Assembly (NCBI GenBank): GCA_015067565.1 | Contig: SVMF01000005.1 | Span: 1 to 64,000 of the forward strand | Reading direction: 5' to 3' | Source: Oscillospiraceae bacterium | GTDB taxonomy: Bacteria > Bacillota > Clostridia > Oscillospirales > Oscillospiraceae | Length of the DNA stretch: 64,000 nucleotides | Shown: positions 44,901 through 54,603 of the stretch, piece by piece | How positions within the stretch are numbered: position 1 is the stretch's first letter | How the letters are laid out: the number at the start of each line of letters is the position of its first letter | Position numbers and translations under genes: made by a program | The notes under the pieces: generated by a model | The model's input: the letters and a program-made list of their open reading frames with translations, nothing else | What the model was told of the DNA's origin: nothing | Databases searched by the model: none

Positions 44901-46214
44901 TTATCCTTCCTTATCCGTAAACATTTTCGGCATGACATATTCTGCCAGCTCCTTGACCACGCCCTCTAAGTCGATGGTCGGATACTTGCCTGCAGAATAG
45001 AGGATCTTGCCACGCACCATGGTCATGACGACATCGTTTCCTCTGACGCAGTAGGCCAAATGGCTCATCACATTGTGACAGGGCATCAGATGCGGCTGGG
45101 TGAAATCGAGCAGGATCAGATCGGCATCCATTCCGATCTTGATCATGCCGCACTCGGCTTCGCGGTGCTGTGCCCTTGCACCGCAGACTGTGGCCATCAT
45201 CAAAACTGCCTGCGCAGGCAGGGCTTTGGGATCGAGCGAGGCACCCTTGGCCATCATTGTGGCGGCCTTGATCTCCTCGAACATATCCAGATTGTTGTTC
45301 GAAGCGTTGGAGTCTGTGCCCAGCGCGACATTCATACCGGCGCGGATCATATCCTGCACCTTGGCACAGCCTGAGGCCAGCTTCAGGTTCGAAACGGGGC
45401 AGTGGACAGCGCTGACCTTGCGCTTGGCAAGCAGCTGCATATCCTCAGGTTCGAGCCATACGCAATGCGCTGCGATGCTCGGCACGGCGAAGACGTTGTG
45501 ACAGTCGAGGCTCTGCGCCGGGGTCAGACCGTTGCGATCCTTGCTGCCCTCGTGCTCCTGCTGCGTTTCCGACAGATGCACGTGCATGGAAAGACCTTCG
45601 TTGATGGCGTATTCGCTCACGGCATCCCACACGCGGTGATCGGAGGTGTACTCACCGTGGATCGAAGCTTCGATTTTGATGCGGCCGTTGTCATAGCCGT
45701 GCCACTTCTTGTGCAGGGCAACGGCTTCCTGACAGCGGGTATCCTTTTCAAAGTCAAATTCCTCACCGAAGAAGGTGATGGCGCGGGAGACATTGGCCTT
45801 GATGCCACTTTCTGCCACAGCCTCGCAGACCTCGTCGCAGAAGTAGTACATATCCGAGACTGAGGTCGTGCCGAATCGCAGACACTCGGCAATCGACAGT
45901 AGGGTAGCGGCCTTGACGCAGCGTCCGTCGAGACGATCCTCGCGGGGGAAGATGTGCTCGTTGAGCCAGACATCCAGTGCGACATCGTCGGCATAGCCGC
46001 GCAGAGGCGACATGGCCAGATGGGTGTGGCAGTTGATCAGACCCGGCATGAGTACCATGCCCTCGCCGTTGATGATCTGCTTGGGTGGTTCTTCCGGCGG
46101 CTGCTTGGACAGATAGCTGATTTTGCCGTCGGTCACACCGACAAAGGCAGAGAAGAGAACATTGAGCTCCTCATCCATCGTCACAACGGTGACATTCGAA
46201 AATAATGTATCCAT
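44901..46214 (-). CDS. mtaD: 5-methylthioadenosine / S-adenosylhomocysteine deaminase
   Basis: ATG 46214 has a GGAAGGA site at good spacing, giving 437 residues; ATG 46229 sits inside that site. This metal-dependent amidohydrolase has NCHTHLAMS (H63, H65), the HVHLSETQ region, AAHCVWLE with a metal His, and LGTDSNASNN with the catalytic Asp. It deaminates MTA or SAH, or related guanine-like substrates, in S-adenosylmethionine recycling. Its stop nearly touches the flippase start. Confidence 0.9.
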   Translation of the reverse strand: MDTLFSNVTVVTMDEELNVLFSAFVGVTDGKISYLSKQPPEEPPKQIINGEGMVLMPGLINCHTHLAMSPLRGYADDVALDVWLNEHIFPREDRLDGRCVKAATLLSIAECLRFGTTSVSDMYYFCDEVCEAVAESGIKANVSRAITFFGEEFDFEKDTRCQEAVALHKKWHGYDNGRIKIEASIHGEYTSDHRVWDAVSEYAINEGLSMHVHLSETQQEHEGSKDRNGLTPAQSLDCHNVFAVPSIAAHCVWLEPEDMQLLAKRKVSAVHCPVSNLKLASGCAKVQDMIRAGMNVALGTDSNASNNNLDMFEEIKAATMMAKGASLDPKALPAQAVLMMATVCGARAQHREAECGMIKIGMDADLILLDFTQPHLMPCHNVMSHLAYCVRGNDVVMTMVRGKILYSAGKYPTIDLEGVVKELAEYVMPKMFTDKEG

Positions 46215-46290
46215 AAAAAATCCTTCCATTGGAAAATTATCATTGTTTGCGAGTAAATTCCGATTTATCGCCCTGATTTCGTATCTCGTT

Positions 46291-46395
46291 GTAGGGTAGG
46301 GGTATGCCCCTGCCGGCGGAAATCGCTACGATTTCGCCGGTAGCTACTGCGAATACAGGTTTGTTTCTGCCGGTTGAGGCATGCCTCAACCCTAC
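46291..46395. repeat. MITE-like palindromic intergenic repeat
   Basis: Terminal inverted repeats GTAGGGT (46291) and ACCCTAC (46395) enclose nested hairpins: GGGGTATGCCCC, CCGGCGGAAATCG with CGATTTCGCCGG, and the perfect palindrome GTTGAGGCATGCCTCAAC (46373-46390). It carries no gene. Similar GTAGGG-ended palindromes are known between genes in Oscillospirales. The rest of 46215-46441 shows nothing clear. Confidence 0.65.
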
Positions 46396-46441
46396 CGTGG
46401 CTGTGCAACAGCAGACAGCGAAATCGGAATTGGCATCGTGG

Positions 46442-47884
46442 TCAGAGCAAGGAGAAGATCTCGGATTTTTGCTTCAAAAGATCGTCAATGCGTTCGATAT
46501 ATTGCTGCGGGAACTTGGGGTTATGGAAGCGCTCGAGCCGTCCGTCGGGCAGGTTGACCTTCGTCATCGCACCACCGCCGAGAGATAGAATCGAATGCAT
46601 TTCCTCCATCATATAAATGTTATATATCCCCTCAAATCCGTCTTTGCACCAGCCGATATTTTCGAAGCTGCCCGACATATATTTCTGCCGATACAGATAA
46701 TACGGGCGGTAGCCTGCTGCACGCAGTGCCGTTTCGGCCTCGTTGAGCATGGTGCGAACCTGCTCAGCAGTGGGAAGTCCCATTCTTGCGTAGTACAGCT
46801 CAGCGCCCTTTTTCATTGCCAGCGTATGTACGGTGATGTTGCTGGGGGACAGGTCGATGACCTTGCGCAGCGAGGCGGCAAAGGATCTTTCGTCCTCGCC
46901 GGGCAGACCTGCGATCAGATCCATATTGATACCCTCGAAGCCTGCCTGTACCGCGGCTTGATAGGCCATGATTGTTTGCTCACTTGTGTGGCGACGGCCG
47001 ATCGTCTGCAGTACCGCGTCGCTCATCGTCTGCGGATTGATGCTCATGCGGTCGCAGCCGAAGGAACGGATCAGTTGCAGCTTTTTAAGGTCGAGCGTGT
47101 CGGGCCTGCCGCCCTCCACGGTATATTCTATCAGATTTGTCAAGTCAAAATGCGCAGAAATCGCCTGCATGAGGCGGCGCATTTGCTCAGTGGAAAGCGT
47201 TGTGGGAGTACCGCCGCCGATGTAGAGCGTGCGGATGCGCTTGTCTGAGGCTTTCAAGCGTCTGCCGACCTCCTCGATCTCGCGCTCCAGGCAATCCAGA
47301 AAGGCCGGCAAGAATTTACCGGCCTTTTCAATCCCGGCTGACACGAAGCTGCAATAAATGCACCTTGTCGGGCAGAAGGGGATGCCGATATAGACCGAGA
47401 TATCGTTCTGCTCCAGCAGACTTGCTGCCTTGATAGTAGCGCTGGAGCATTCTGCGCACAGCCTGCTCCGCTCGGGCGAGACATGGTAGGTCTGTTCGAG
47501 CCGTTTTTGCGCCTCCTGCGCAGAAGCACCGCCGAGCATATATTTGGTGGTGAGCTTGCTCGGGCGGACACCCGACAAAGAACCCCAATCCGGCGGTGTT
47601 CTGAGCTGCATGGCCGCATCGTAATAAGCGTTTTGCAGCAGCATCCGCCGTTTGGGCACATCCGCTTCGGCAAGGCGCATACGGCGCATAGCGGTTGCGG
47701 TCTTACCGTTTAGAGTGATCTTGGCTGTGGCGGTGAGCCAGAGAGCTCCCTGCGAGAGTCGTGAAATTGCACCATCGCCGCGAAACGGCTTTTCGCTCGG
47801 CTCCATCGGCTCATCGGGGAACAGAACAAGCTGCAATTGTTCGATTGCATAACGGTCGTCATGACCGGACAGATACAGCCTCAT
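46442..47884 (-). CDS. hemZ: Coproporphyrinogen dehydrogenase-like radical SAM protein HemZ
   Basis: The 480-residue radical SAM protein has the 4Fe-4S motif at C171, C175 and C178 (PFCPTRCIYCSF) and GGGTPTTL. The HemN-like barrel follows. The ~165-residue N-terminal extension is the mark of HemZ against HemW. Family annotation is oxygen-independent coproporphyrinogen oxidation, although heme genes are not in this window. The start overlaps the stop of the MBL hydrolase gene by ATGA. It is the last gene of the recJ operon. Confidence 0.92.
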   Translation of the reverse strand: MRLYLSGHDDRYAIEQLQLVLFPDEPMEPSEKPFRGDGAISRLSQGALWLTATAKITLNGKTATAMRRMRLAEADVPKRRMLLQNAYYDAAMQLRTPPDWGSLSGVRPSKLTTKYMLGGASAQEAQKRLEQTYHVSPERSRLCAECSSATIKAASLLEQNDISVYIGIPFCPTRCIYCSFVSAGIEKAGKFLPAFLDCLEREIEEVGRRLKASDKRIRTLYIGGGTPTTLSTEQMRRLMQAISAHFDLTNLIEYTVEGGRPDTLDLKKLQLIRSFGCDRMSINPQTMSDAVLQTIGRRHTSEQTIMAYQAAVQAGFEGINMDLIAGLPGEDERSFAASLRKVIDLSPSNITVHTLAMKKGAELYYARMGLPTAEQVRTMLNEAETALRAAGYRPYYLYRQKYMSGSFENIGWCKDGFEGIYNIYMMEEMHSILSLGGGAMTKVNLPDGRLERFHNPKFPQQYIERIDDLLKQKSEIFSLL

Positions 47885-48468
47885 ACAAAACTCCTTAAAA
47901 ACGGATTGGTTCTGCGCTCTGTGGTCAGAGTCGTCTTTGGCCCGTGGCCGGGATAAACGGTCAGGTCATCGTCGATGTCAGAAAGGCGCTTGAGGCTCTT
48001 TCGCATATCGCTCGGGGAGCTTGCGGGGAAATCCGTACGGCCGCACGAGCCTTCAAAGAGGGTATCGCCGGAGAACAGCAGCTTGCCGCATTGCAAGCAG
48101 ACGCTGCCGGGTGTGTGGCCGGGTGTGTGCAGCACCTTGAACTCCATCGAGCCAACGCGTACGATATCGCCGTCGTCATAGTGATCTGTGAAATAGATGC
48201 ACTCCTGCGTCATGACCATAGGCAGGGCAGCCTCGCCTGCGTGGATATAGACCTTGCAGCCGGTTTGCTCTGCGATTGGACGAACTGCGCCGACATGGTC
48301 GAAATGGCCATGTGTCAGCAGGATCGCGCCTATCTTAAGATCCTCGGCGGCGCTCAAAATGCGTTCGGCCTCGTAGCCGGGGTCGATGATGACACAGGTT
48401 CCGTCATCGTCGGCCAAAAGATAGGTATTGGTCTGATATAGACCTAAGGTCAGGGTTTTGATCTTCAT
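47881..48468 (-). CDS. Metallo-beta-lactamase-fold hydrolase (glyoxalase II-like)
   Basis: The 195-residue cytosolic hydrolase has THGHFDH (H53, H55, D57, H58), HTPGHTPGSV, FSGDTLF and a terminal YPGHGPKT. Both metal sites are complete. This short form is common in Clostridia between dtd/rel and hemZ. The substrate (glutathione-like thioester or another) is not known. Confidence 0.88.
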   Translation of the reverse strand: MKIKTLTLGLYQTNTYLLADDDGTCVIIDPGYEAERILSAAEDLKIGAILLTHGHFDHVGAVRPIAEQTGCKVYIHAGEAALPMVMTQECIYFTDHYDDGDIVRVGSMEFKVLHTPGHTPGSVCLQCGKLLFSGDTLFEGSCGRTDFPASSPSDMRKSLKRLSDIDDDLTVYPGHGPKTTLTTERRTNPFLRSFV

Positions 48469-48477
48469 AGCCTTCTC

Positions 48478-48927
48478 CTACATCAGCTCGTCGGTGTCTA
48501 ACACAATGGTTACAGGGCCGTCGTTGATCGACGCGACCTGCATATCTGCGCCGAATTGGCCGTGCTGCGGGGCAAAGCCCCGATTCCGACACTCGTTCAA
48601 AAATTGCTCATACAGCGGGATGGCGATGTCTGGGCCACCCGCACCGATGAAGCTCGGGCGTCTGCCGTGACGGCAATCGGCAAAGAGGGTGAACTGGCTG
48701 ACGACCAGGACATTGCCCTCTACATCGCTCAGAGAACGGTTCATTTTGCCGTTTTCATCTTCGAAAATACGCAATCCCAAAATTTTATCCGCCAATTTCG
48801 CACAATGTGCAGCAGTATCCGTCGGTGCGACTCCGAGCAGGATCAAAAGTCCGTGCTCAATGGCGCCGTGGGTAGTTCCTTCGATCTTCACCGATGCGCT
48901 CTTGACGCGCGTAACGACCGCGCGCAT
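48478..48927 (-). CDS. dtd: D-aminoacyl-tRNA deacylase
   Basis: The 149-residue enzyme hydrolyses D-amino acids from tRNA. MRAVVTRV is the usual start, and SQFTLFAD and the cross-subunit INDGPVTI (Gly-Pro motif) are present. ATG 48927 shares one base with the rel stop (TGATG). A longer frame to 49203 would lie inside rel and is rejected. The stop is TAG at the expected family length, which shows TAG works as a stop in this genome. Confidence 0.96.
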   Translation of the reverse strand: MRAVVTRVKSASVKIEGTTHGAIEHGLLILLGVAPTDTAAHCAKLADKILGLRIFEDENGKMNRSLSDVEGNVLVVSQFTLFADCRHGRRPSFIGAGGPDIAIPLYEQFLNECRNRGFAPQHGQFGADMQVASINDGPVTIVLDTDELM

Positions 48928-51107
48928 CAGTTCTGTCCTCTGCGCACATCGACTACACCGTCGATCTGACGGATGCGTGTGCGGATGGTTTCCAGCTCCT
49001 GCACATTGCAAACCTCGAAGGTTGCGATGATGCGAGCTTTGCCGCTCGGCAGTTCTCGGCCGTTGATCTCGCTGACCTTGACCTTGGCGGCATTCAGGCA
49101 GCCGACGATGTCGAGCAGAATGCCGGTACGGTCGTTGGCATCGATCTCGAAGGTGGTCGAGAACGGTTTGTTCTCGGCGGCATACCACGAGACCCTGACC
49201 CAACGGGCGGCCTGCTCGGGATCGTTTTTGGTAACATTGCGGCAGTCAGCGCGGTGGACGCTGACACCGTAACCCTTGGTGATGAAGCCGATGATGTCAT
49301 CGCCGGGGACGGGAGTGCAGCAACGCGAGAACTTGATCATGCACGAGTCAATATCCTCGACAATGACACCCGAATCACGGTGGCGGTTGGGCTTGGCGGG
49401 AATCGGTTCGGCAGGCTTTGCCGTTTCCTTCGGTTGCTCCTTGGGCTGTTTGGCGGCCTTGGCCAGGTCGTCACGGATTCGGCCGATGGCTTTGACGGCG
49501 GTCAAACCGCCGTAGCCGATGGCGGCATACATATCCTCCAGCTCATCAAAGGAGAGCTTCTTGAGCAGCACTGCCAAAAGCTCGTCGTCCTGCAGAATGC
49601 TCGTCTGGAAGCCATTTCTGCGCAGCTCGGCTTCGAAGCTGGCTTTGCCGTGGGCGACATTTTCTTCTCGTTTTTCCTTCTTGAACCACTGCTTGATCTT
49701 CGTTCTGGCTTGGTTGCTGTTGCAGATCTTCAGCCAGTCACGGCTCGGACCCTTGGCGGATTTTGAGGTCAGAACCTCGACGATGTCGCCGTTGCGGAGC
49801 TTCTGATCGTATGATGCGATACGGTTGTTGACCTTTGCGCCAACCATGGAGTTACCGACGCCGGAGTGAATGGCATAGGCAAAGTCGATCGGTGTGGAGC
49901 CACGGGGAAGGCTCATGACTTTGCCCTTGGGCGTGAAGACGAAGACCTCGTCATCATACATATCGATCTTGAGTGAGTGGATGTAATCCTCAGCGTCGGT
50001 CTCCTGCTGGCTTTCAAGCAGACGACGCACCCATTCAAAATCATTCTCCGAGCCGCCTGCGATGCCCTCTTTGTACTTCCAGTGTGCGGCGATGCCGTAT
50101 TCTGCGGTCTCGTGCATCTGCCAGGTGCGGATCTGCACCTCGAAGGGGATGCCTTGCTGACCGATGACGGTGGTGTGCAGACTCTGGTACATGTTGGGTT
50201 TGGGGGTGGAGATGTAATCCTTGAAACGACCCGGAACAAGGTTGAACAGGTCGTGAATATGACCTAAGACATTGTAGCAATCAGGGATCGAGTCGACCAG
50301 GACACGGAAGGCATACATATCGTATAGCTCGTCGATGCTCTTGCCTTGCATCCGCATCTTGCGGTAGATGGAGTATACGTGCTTGATGCGGCCGTAGATG
50401 GCTCCATGGATGCCGACGGAGGACAGACGGGTGGCAATTTTGGACTGGATCTCCTTCATGAAGGAATCGGCCTCGCTCTGGTGCTCGTCAACATAGTCAA
50501 TGATGGCATCGTAGCCTGCGGGATCGAGGTATTTTAAGCTGGTGTCCTCCAGCTCCCACTTGATCTTCTGCATACCAAGACGGTGCGCCAGTGGCGCATA
50601 GATGTCCATGGTCTCCCGGGATTTGGAGATCTGCTTTGCAGGGGTCTGGTATTCCATGGTACGGGTGTTGTGCAGGCGGTCGCAGATCTTGATGAGCACA
50701 ACACGGATATCCTTGCTCATGGCCAGGAACATCTTGCGCAGATTTTCCATCTGCTGCTCTTCCAAAGTGGAATATTCCACACGGGTCAGCTTGGTAACGC
50801 CTTCGACCAGCTCTGCTACTGCATGGCCGAAGAGTTTTGCGATATCGTCGTGGGTCGAGTCGGTGTCCTCGATGCAATCGTGCAGGATCGCACCCAAAAT
50901 TGCATCCGTGTCCAGTCCGATCTCAGTGACGATCTCGGCTACGGCCAGCGGATGGATGATGTACGGGGAGCCGTCTTTTCTTTTCTGATCTTTGTGTTTT
51001 TCGCGTGCGTATTGCACGGCACGGTCGATGCGCTCGACATCCACCTGCACATTGCGCTGCTGAATGGTACGCATCAGACTTTCATAACGTTCGGAAAAGG
51101 TTTCCAT
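48927..51107 (-). CDS. rel: Bifunctional (p)ppGpp synthetase/hydrolase
   Basis: The 726-residue stringent-response enzyme has an N-terminal HD hydrolase domain with HDCIEDT (H76, D77, E80, D81), so hydrolysis should be active. The synthetase domain (about 230-350) is followed by a TGS domain (VFTPKGKVMSLPRGSTPIDFAY) and a C-terminal ACT domain. It starts directly after the recJ stop (TGA-ATG) and ends in dtd, so the three genes are coupled. Confidence 0.96.
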   Translation of the reverse strand: METFSERYESLMRTIQQRNVQVDVERIDRAVQYAREKHKDQKRKDGSPYIIHPLAVAEIVTEIGLDTDAILGAILHDCIEDTDSTHDDIAKLFGHAVAELVEGVTKLTRVEYSTLEEQQMENLRKMFLAMSKDIRVVLIKICDRLHNTRTMEYQTPAKQISKSRETMDIYAPLAHRLGMQKIKWELEDTSLKYLDPAGYDAIIDYVDEHQSEADSFMKEIQSKIATRLSSVGIHGAIYGRIKHVYSIYRKMRMQGKSIDELYDMYAFRVLVDSIPDCYNVLGHIHDLFNLVPGRFKDYISTPKPNMYQSLHTTVIGQQGIPFEVQIRTWQMHETAEYGIAAHWKYKEGIAGGSENDFEWVRRLLESQQETDAEDYIHSLKIDMYDDEVFVFTPKGKVMSLPRGSTPIDFAYAIHSGVGNSMVGAKVNNRIASYDQKLRNGDIVEVLTSKSAKGPSRDWLKICNSNQARTKIKQWFKKEKREENVAHGKASFEAELRRNGFQTSILQDDELLAVLLKKLSFDELEDMYAAIGYGGLTAVKAIGRIRDDLAKAAKQPKEQPKETAKPAEPIPAKPNRHRDSGVIVEDIDSCMIKFSRCCTPVPGDDIIGFITKGYGVSVHRADCRNVTKNDPEQAARWVRVSWYAAENKPFSTTFEIDANDRTGILLDIVGCLNAAKVKVSEINGRELPSGKARIIATFEVCNVQELETIRTRIRQIDGVVDVRRGQN

Positions 51108-53144
51108 TCAATCACCTCTCAGGGTCTGATATAGTCGACTATTTTCCAGGGGGTTTTTCTTGCTGTTGGGCAGTACTCGGAGCTGCACGCTGTAGTGATC
51201 GCGGCACACGAAGAGCAGACCGAGCTCGGAAAGGATGTCGAGGCAGACAAGAATGCGTCGTATGGGGCAATTCTCCTGCTGCGCGATGGCAATGCAGAGC
51301 TCCTCGGTGGGGCTGTGCAGCAGCGTGCCGGCCGGGGCGAGCTTGGTCAGATAGCGCCACACAGCAGTTACATCCGACCGGCGTATGGACAGGGATTCGC
51401 GCTCGGCCTCAGTAAGTTGCTTTCCACAGCAGTAGCTGTCATATAATTCGGAAACGGCGCTCCTCCGCAGATCCAGTAAATTGAGCTGGATGGAGCGGAC
51501 ACCGTGATATTCGTTGATGTTCAAATGAAAGGCGACATCGAGATGATCCCCGATGGCAATTTGCTTGGCAAGGCTGCCGGCACCGAAGAAGATGGCATGT
51601 ACGGGTGCGGTATCTTCTACGCGCAGGCGCAGACGCAAATGTCTGCCGCCGCCGATGGCACTCACGCGCTCGACGACCGCAGCGCTTAGACAGAACACTG
51701 GCTTTGCACAGCCGGTACCGCTCGGTTCGAGCTGACCGAGGGCATCGACATTTTGCTCCGTCAGCAGACGACCCGTGATCTCACAGTCGATTTGAAGCGA
51801 TTTTTTGCCTTGCGTCGAGGAAAAATAGTGTTCGACGCGTTGGTTGATGCCGCGACGGAATGCATCGATATGCTGACGCAGAATGGTGAAGCCTGCGGCA
51901 AGCTCATGTCCGCCATAGCCGACGAGCAGGTCAGACAGCTCCCGAAGTGCGCCAAAGAGGTTGAAGCCGCCGTAGGAACGGCTCGAGGCCTTGCCGTGCT
52001 CGCCATTGAGGCAAATCAGAAAGGTCGGCAGGCAGTATTCCTCGCACAATCTCGAGGCTACGATGCCGACAACGCCCTGATGCCAGTCATTTCCGGCCAG
52101 CACGATGGCATGCTTGGGGGGCGATTTCTTGAGCTGTGCCATGGCCTGACGATAGATCTCTGTCTCAATCGCCTGACGCTCCTTGTTCAGCTTGCAGAGC
52201 ATCTGGGCAAGCTCCTGCGCCTTTTTTGGATTGTCGGTCAAAAACAGCTCCACGGCCAGAAGTGCGTGCTCCATACGGCCTGCGGCATTGATCCTCGGTG
52301 CGAGCACATAGCCGATGGTCGATGCAGTGATCGGCTTGTCGGAGCACTCGCAGGCCTCGATCAGGGCACGGATGCCTAAACGGCGCGGCTGCTGCAGCGC
52401 ATCGAGGCCACGCACGACCAGGTTGCGGTTTTCGCCTGTCAGGGGCATCACATCGGCAATGGTTCCAAGACAGAAGAGGTCACAGTATTCCTGCGCCACA
52501 CGCTCCTGATCGCCTTCCAGGGCAGAGACCAGCTTGAAGGCAATGCCCACACCGCACAGACCGGTGTGCGGATATGTACGGTCGGGGCGATGTGGATCGA
52601 TGACGGCAGCAGCCTGTGGAAGCTGCTCTTTACACTCGTGGTGGTCAGTGATGACCAGCGTGATGCCGAGCTTTTTGCAAAGCTCAGCCTCTTCCACGGC
52701 GGTAATGCCGCAGTCGACCGTGATGATCAGGCGCACACCCTGCGCATGGAGCTGTTCGATGGCGGTCGGATTTAGGCCGTAGCCCTCCTCCATGCGCCCG
52801 GGGATGTGCGCAAGACATCTTGCGCCACGTCTGCGCAGATATTCGGTCAAAAGACAGGTGGCGGTGATGCCGTCGACATCATAGTCACCGAAGATTGCCA
52901 TGCAGACATCTTCTGCAATGGCCTTTTCGATGATCTTTACCGCCTGCGCCATCTCCTTCATCTCAAACGGATCGATAAGCGGCGCGTCGGTTTGCAGCAA
53001 GGCTTGCACCTGAGATGGTGCTTCATAGCCTCGCGCACTCAGAACTCGTGCGGTCAGTTCTCCATAGCCACATTGCTGCAGCGATGCGACCGCCTCGGCA
53101 CGATACGAGGCGATCTCCCAGGTTCCATACTTCACAAGCGACAC
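51108..53144 (-). CDS. recJ: Single-strand DNA exonuclease RecJ
   Basis: The 678-residue 5'-to-3' exonuclease acts in recombination and mismatch repair. DHH motifs are FGDYDVDG (D87, D89, D91) and TDHHE (167-171). DHHA1 GGHELAAG is present, and a C-terminal OB-like region follows. The start is GTG 53144 with a weak site (GGGAAG), a few nt after the predicted leader. It is the first gene of the recJ-rel-dtd-hydrolase-hemZ operon. Confidence 0.93.
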   Translation of the reverse strand: MSLVKYGTWEIASYRAEAVASLQQCGYGELTARVLSARGYEAPSQVQALLQTDAPLIDPFEMKEMAQAVKIIEKAIAEDVCMAIFGDYDVDGITATCLLTEYLRRRGARCLAHIPGRMEEGYGLNPTAIEQLHAQGVRLIITVDCGITAVEEAELCKKLGITLVITDHHECKEQLPQAAAVIDPHRPDRTYPHTGLCGVGIAFKLVSALEGDQERVAQEYCDLFCLGTIADVMPLTGENRNLVVRGLDALQQPRRLGIRALIEACECSDKPITASTIGYVLAPRINAAGRMEHALLAVELFLTDNPKKAQELAQMLCKLNKERQAIETEIYRQAMAQLKKSPPKHAIVLAGNDWHQGVVGIVASRLCEEYCLPTFLICLNGEHGKASSRSYGGFNLFGALRELSDLLVGYGGHELAAGFTILRQHIDAFRRGINQRVEHYFSSTQGKKSLQIDCEITGRLLTEQNVDALGQLEPSGTGCAKPVFCLSAAVVERVSAIGGGRHLRLRLRVEDTAPVHAIFFGAGSLAKQIAIGDHLDVAFHLNINEYHGVRSIQLNLLDLRRSAVSELYDSYCCGKQLTEAERESLSIRRSDVTAVWRYLTKLAPAGTLLHSPTEELCIAIAQQENCPIRRILVCLDILSELGLLFVCRDHYSVQLRVLPNSKKNPLENSRLYQTLRGD

Positions 53145-53167
53145 TTCCCAAAAATCTTTTTCTTTTT

Positions 53168-53196
53168 ATTATAACAAATAATCTTGCGGTACACAA
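53168..53196 (-). promoter_or_regulatory. Promoter of the recJ operon
   Basis: TTGTGT (53196-53191), 17 nt, TATAAT (53173-53168) with TG one base before the -10, on the minus strand. Confidence 0.65.
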
Positions 53197-53235
53197 TAGA
53201 ATATAAAGAAAAAGTCTGCTTCGGAGGAAAAAATT

Positions 53236-54069
53236 ATGCGCTATGTTCGGTCGATTGCGGTGTGCGTGACGGTTTTTGTGCTGCTTGGCGGTTTTCTGTT
53301 CTGGAATAATTTTGTGATACAGACGGAAGAAACCAAAATCACGCTCGAAAGCTTGCCAGAAGCATTCAATGATCTGCGTATCGTCTTGTTGACCGACCTG
53401 CACGGACGGGAATTTGAACGGGACAATAGCTACCTTTTGCAGCAGGTACGTGCGGCTGCGCCGGAGCTTATTTGCGTGAGTGGAGACCTTTTTGACCTGC
53501 AGACGGAGATGGGTGACATTTACTTGCTGCTCTCGCAGCTGACAATCATTGCGCCGACCTATTATGTGACGGGAAACCACGAGTGGCAGGTGGACGATTT
53601 GCCGTCTGTTTTGCAACGCATGGAGCAATGTGGGGTGACGGTTTTGCGGAATGAGTATGTAATCCTACGCAGAGGGGACGAGCGCCTGATCCTGGCCGGA
53701 GTGGATGATCCCTGCGGTCCGAAGGATCAAAAATCGCCTGAGGAGCTGGTCCGCCAAATTCGCGCGGCCGAGGGAGAAGATGCGTGTATCGTCATGCTAT
53801 GTCACCGCAACGACGGCTTGGAAACCTGGGCGCAGCTTGGGGTGGATCTTGTTTTGAGCGGCCATTGCCACGGTGGGGTGGTGCGGTTGCCGTATGTCGG
53901 TGGTGTGTTTGGCACAAAACGGGAACTGTTTCCGGCATTTTCCGCCGGACTTTACCGTGAAAACAGCACGCAGCTCTACGTCAGCAGGGGACTGGGCTAC
54001 ACCAATGTGCGCCTGCGTTTGTTCAATCGACCGCACCTTCCCGTGCTGAGACTCGTAAACAATTCGTGA
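53236..54069 (+). CDS. Membrane-anchored metallophosphoesterase (YkuE/YaeI-like)
   Basis: The 277-residue protein has an N-terminal anchor (about 4-27) and an external calcineurin-like fold. Motifs are LLTDLHGR, SGDLFD, TGNHEW, MLCHRND and LSGHCHGG, giving the complete two-metal site. Relatives cleave phosphate esters such as UDP-diacylglucosamine-type lipids; the substrate here is unknown. GGAGG precedes the start. It is divergent from recJ. Confidence 0.92.
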   Translation: MRYVRSIAVCVTVFVLLGGFLFWNNFVIQTEETKITLESLPEAFNDLRIVLLTDLHGREFERDNSYLLQQVRAAAPELICVSGDLFDLQTEMGDIYLLLSQLTIIAPTYYVTGNHEWQVDDLPSVLQRMEQCGVTVLRNEYVILRRGDERLILAGVDDPCGPKDQKSPEELVRQIRAAEGEDACIVMLCHRNDGLETWAQLGVDLVLSGHCHGGVVRLPYVGGVFGTKRELFPAFSAGLYRENSTQLYVSRGLGYTNVRLRLFNRPHLPVLRLVNNS

Positions 54070-54086
54070 ACAATTGCAATTCAGAC

Positions 54087-54114
54087 TTGTAAAATAGCAA
54101 CACTTCGCTATAAT
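54087..54114 (+). promoter_or_regulatory. Promoter of the small zinc-ribbon gene, giving a very short leader
   Basis: TTGTAA (54087-54092), 16 nt, TATAAT (54109-54114). The expected start of RNA, about 7 nt on, is only 5-11 nt before the candidate start codons. Confidence 0.75.
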
Positions 54115-54131
54115 GGTTACAGGTGATGATT

Positions 54132-54539
54132 ATGTTTCGACGCATCGGCAATACCATTCGCCGATTCATGTATGGCCGCTACGGCTCGGATCAACTCAAT
54201 ACGACCCTGTTTGTCACGGCGCTGGTTTTGAGTGTGACCAACAGCATTCTGTCTGTGATCTTCTACCGCACAGTGGCGATGTCGATCATAGCACCGATCT
54301 TGTCGTTACTGATCTACGGGTTGCTGTTTTATCAGTTGTTCCGGACGTTCTCGCGCAATATTTACCGGCGCAGACGGGAGAATCAGCGCTTTTTGAGCTT
54401 CTGGCGTCGGCTGAAGGACCGCAACCATCGCTATTTCCGCTGCCCGCAGTGTCGGCAGACGGTGCGCGTGCCGAAGAACAGAGGAAAGATCAACATCCGC
54501 TGCCCAAAATGCGGCGAAAAATTCATCAAGAAGACATAA
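54132..54539 (+). CDS. Small membrane protein with C-terminal zinc ribbon
   Basis: The 135-residue protein starts at ATG 54132 (AGGTG six nt before); ATG 54126 and GTG 54123 are alternatives. Two hydrophobic helices (about 26-67) are followed by a very basic segment rich in Arg and a zinc ribbon with CPQC and CPKCG about 20 residues apart. No enzyme domain is seen, and the function is unknown. The basic face plus ribbon could bind nucleic acid or ribosomes near the membrane, which is inference only. Confidence 0.8.
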   Translation: MFRRIGNTIRRFMYGRYGSDQLNTTLFVTALVLSVTNSILSVIFYRTVAMSIIAPILSLLIYGLLFYQLFRTFSRNIYRRRRENQRFLSFWRRLKDRNHRYFRCPQCRQTVRVPKNRGKINIRCPKCGEKFIKKT

Positions 54540-54603
54540 AATGCCCCCTGCGGAGTCTGTATTGCCCCATTTTGTGTAGACAGTACAAAAAGTCTCCGAT
54601 CGT

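Noticed and set aside
48928..49203. Upstream extension of dtd to 49203
   Set aside because: It would sit out of frame inside the conserved ACT domain of rel; the family start MRAVV with the TGATG junction is clear.
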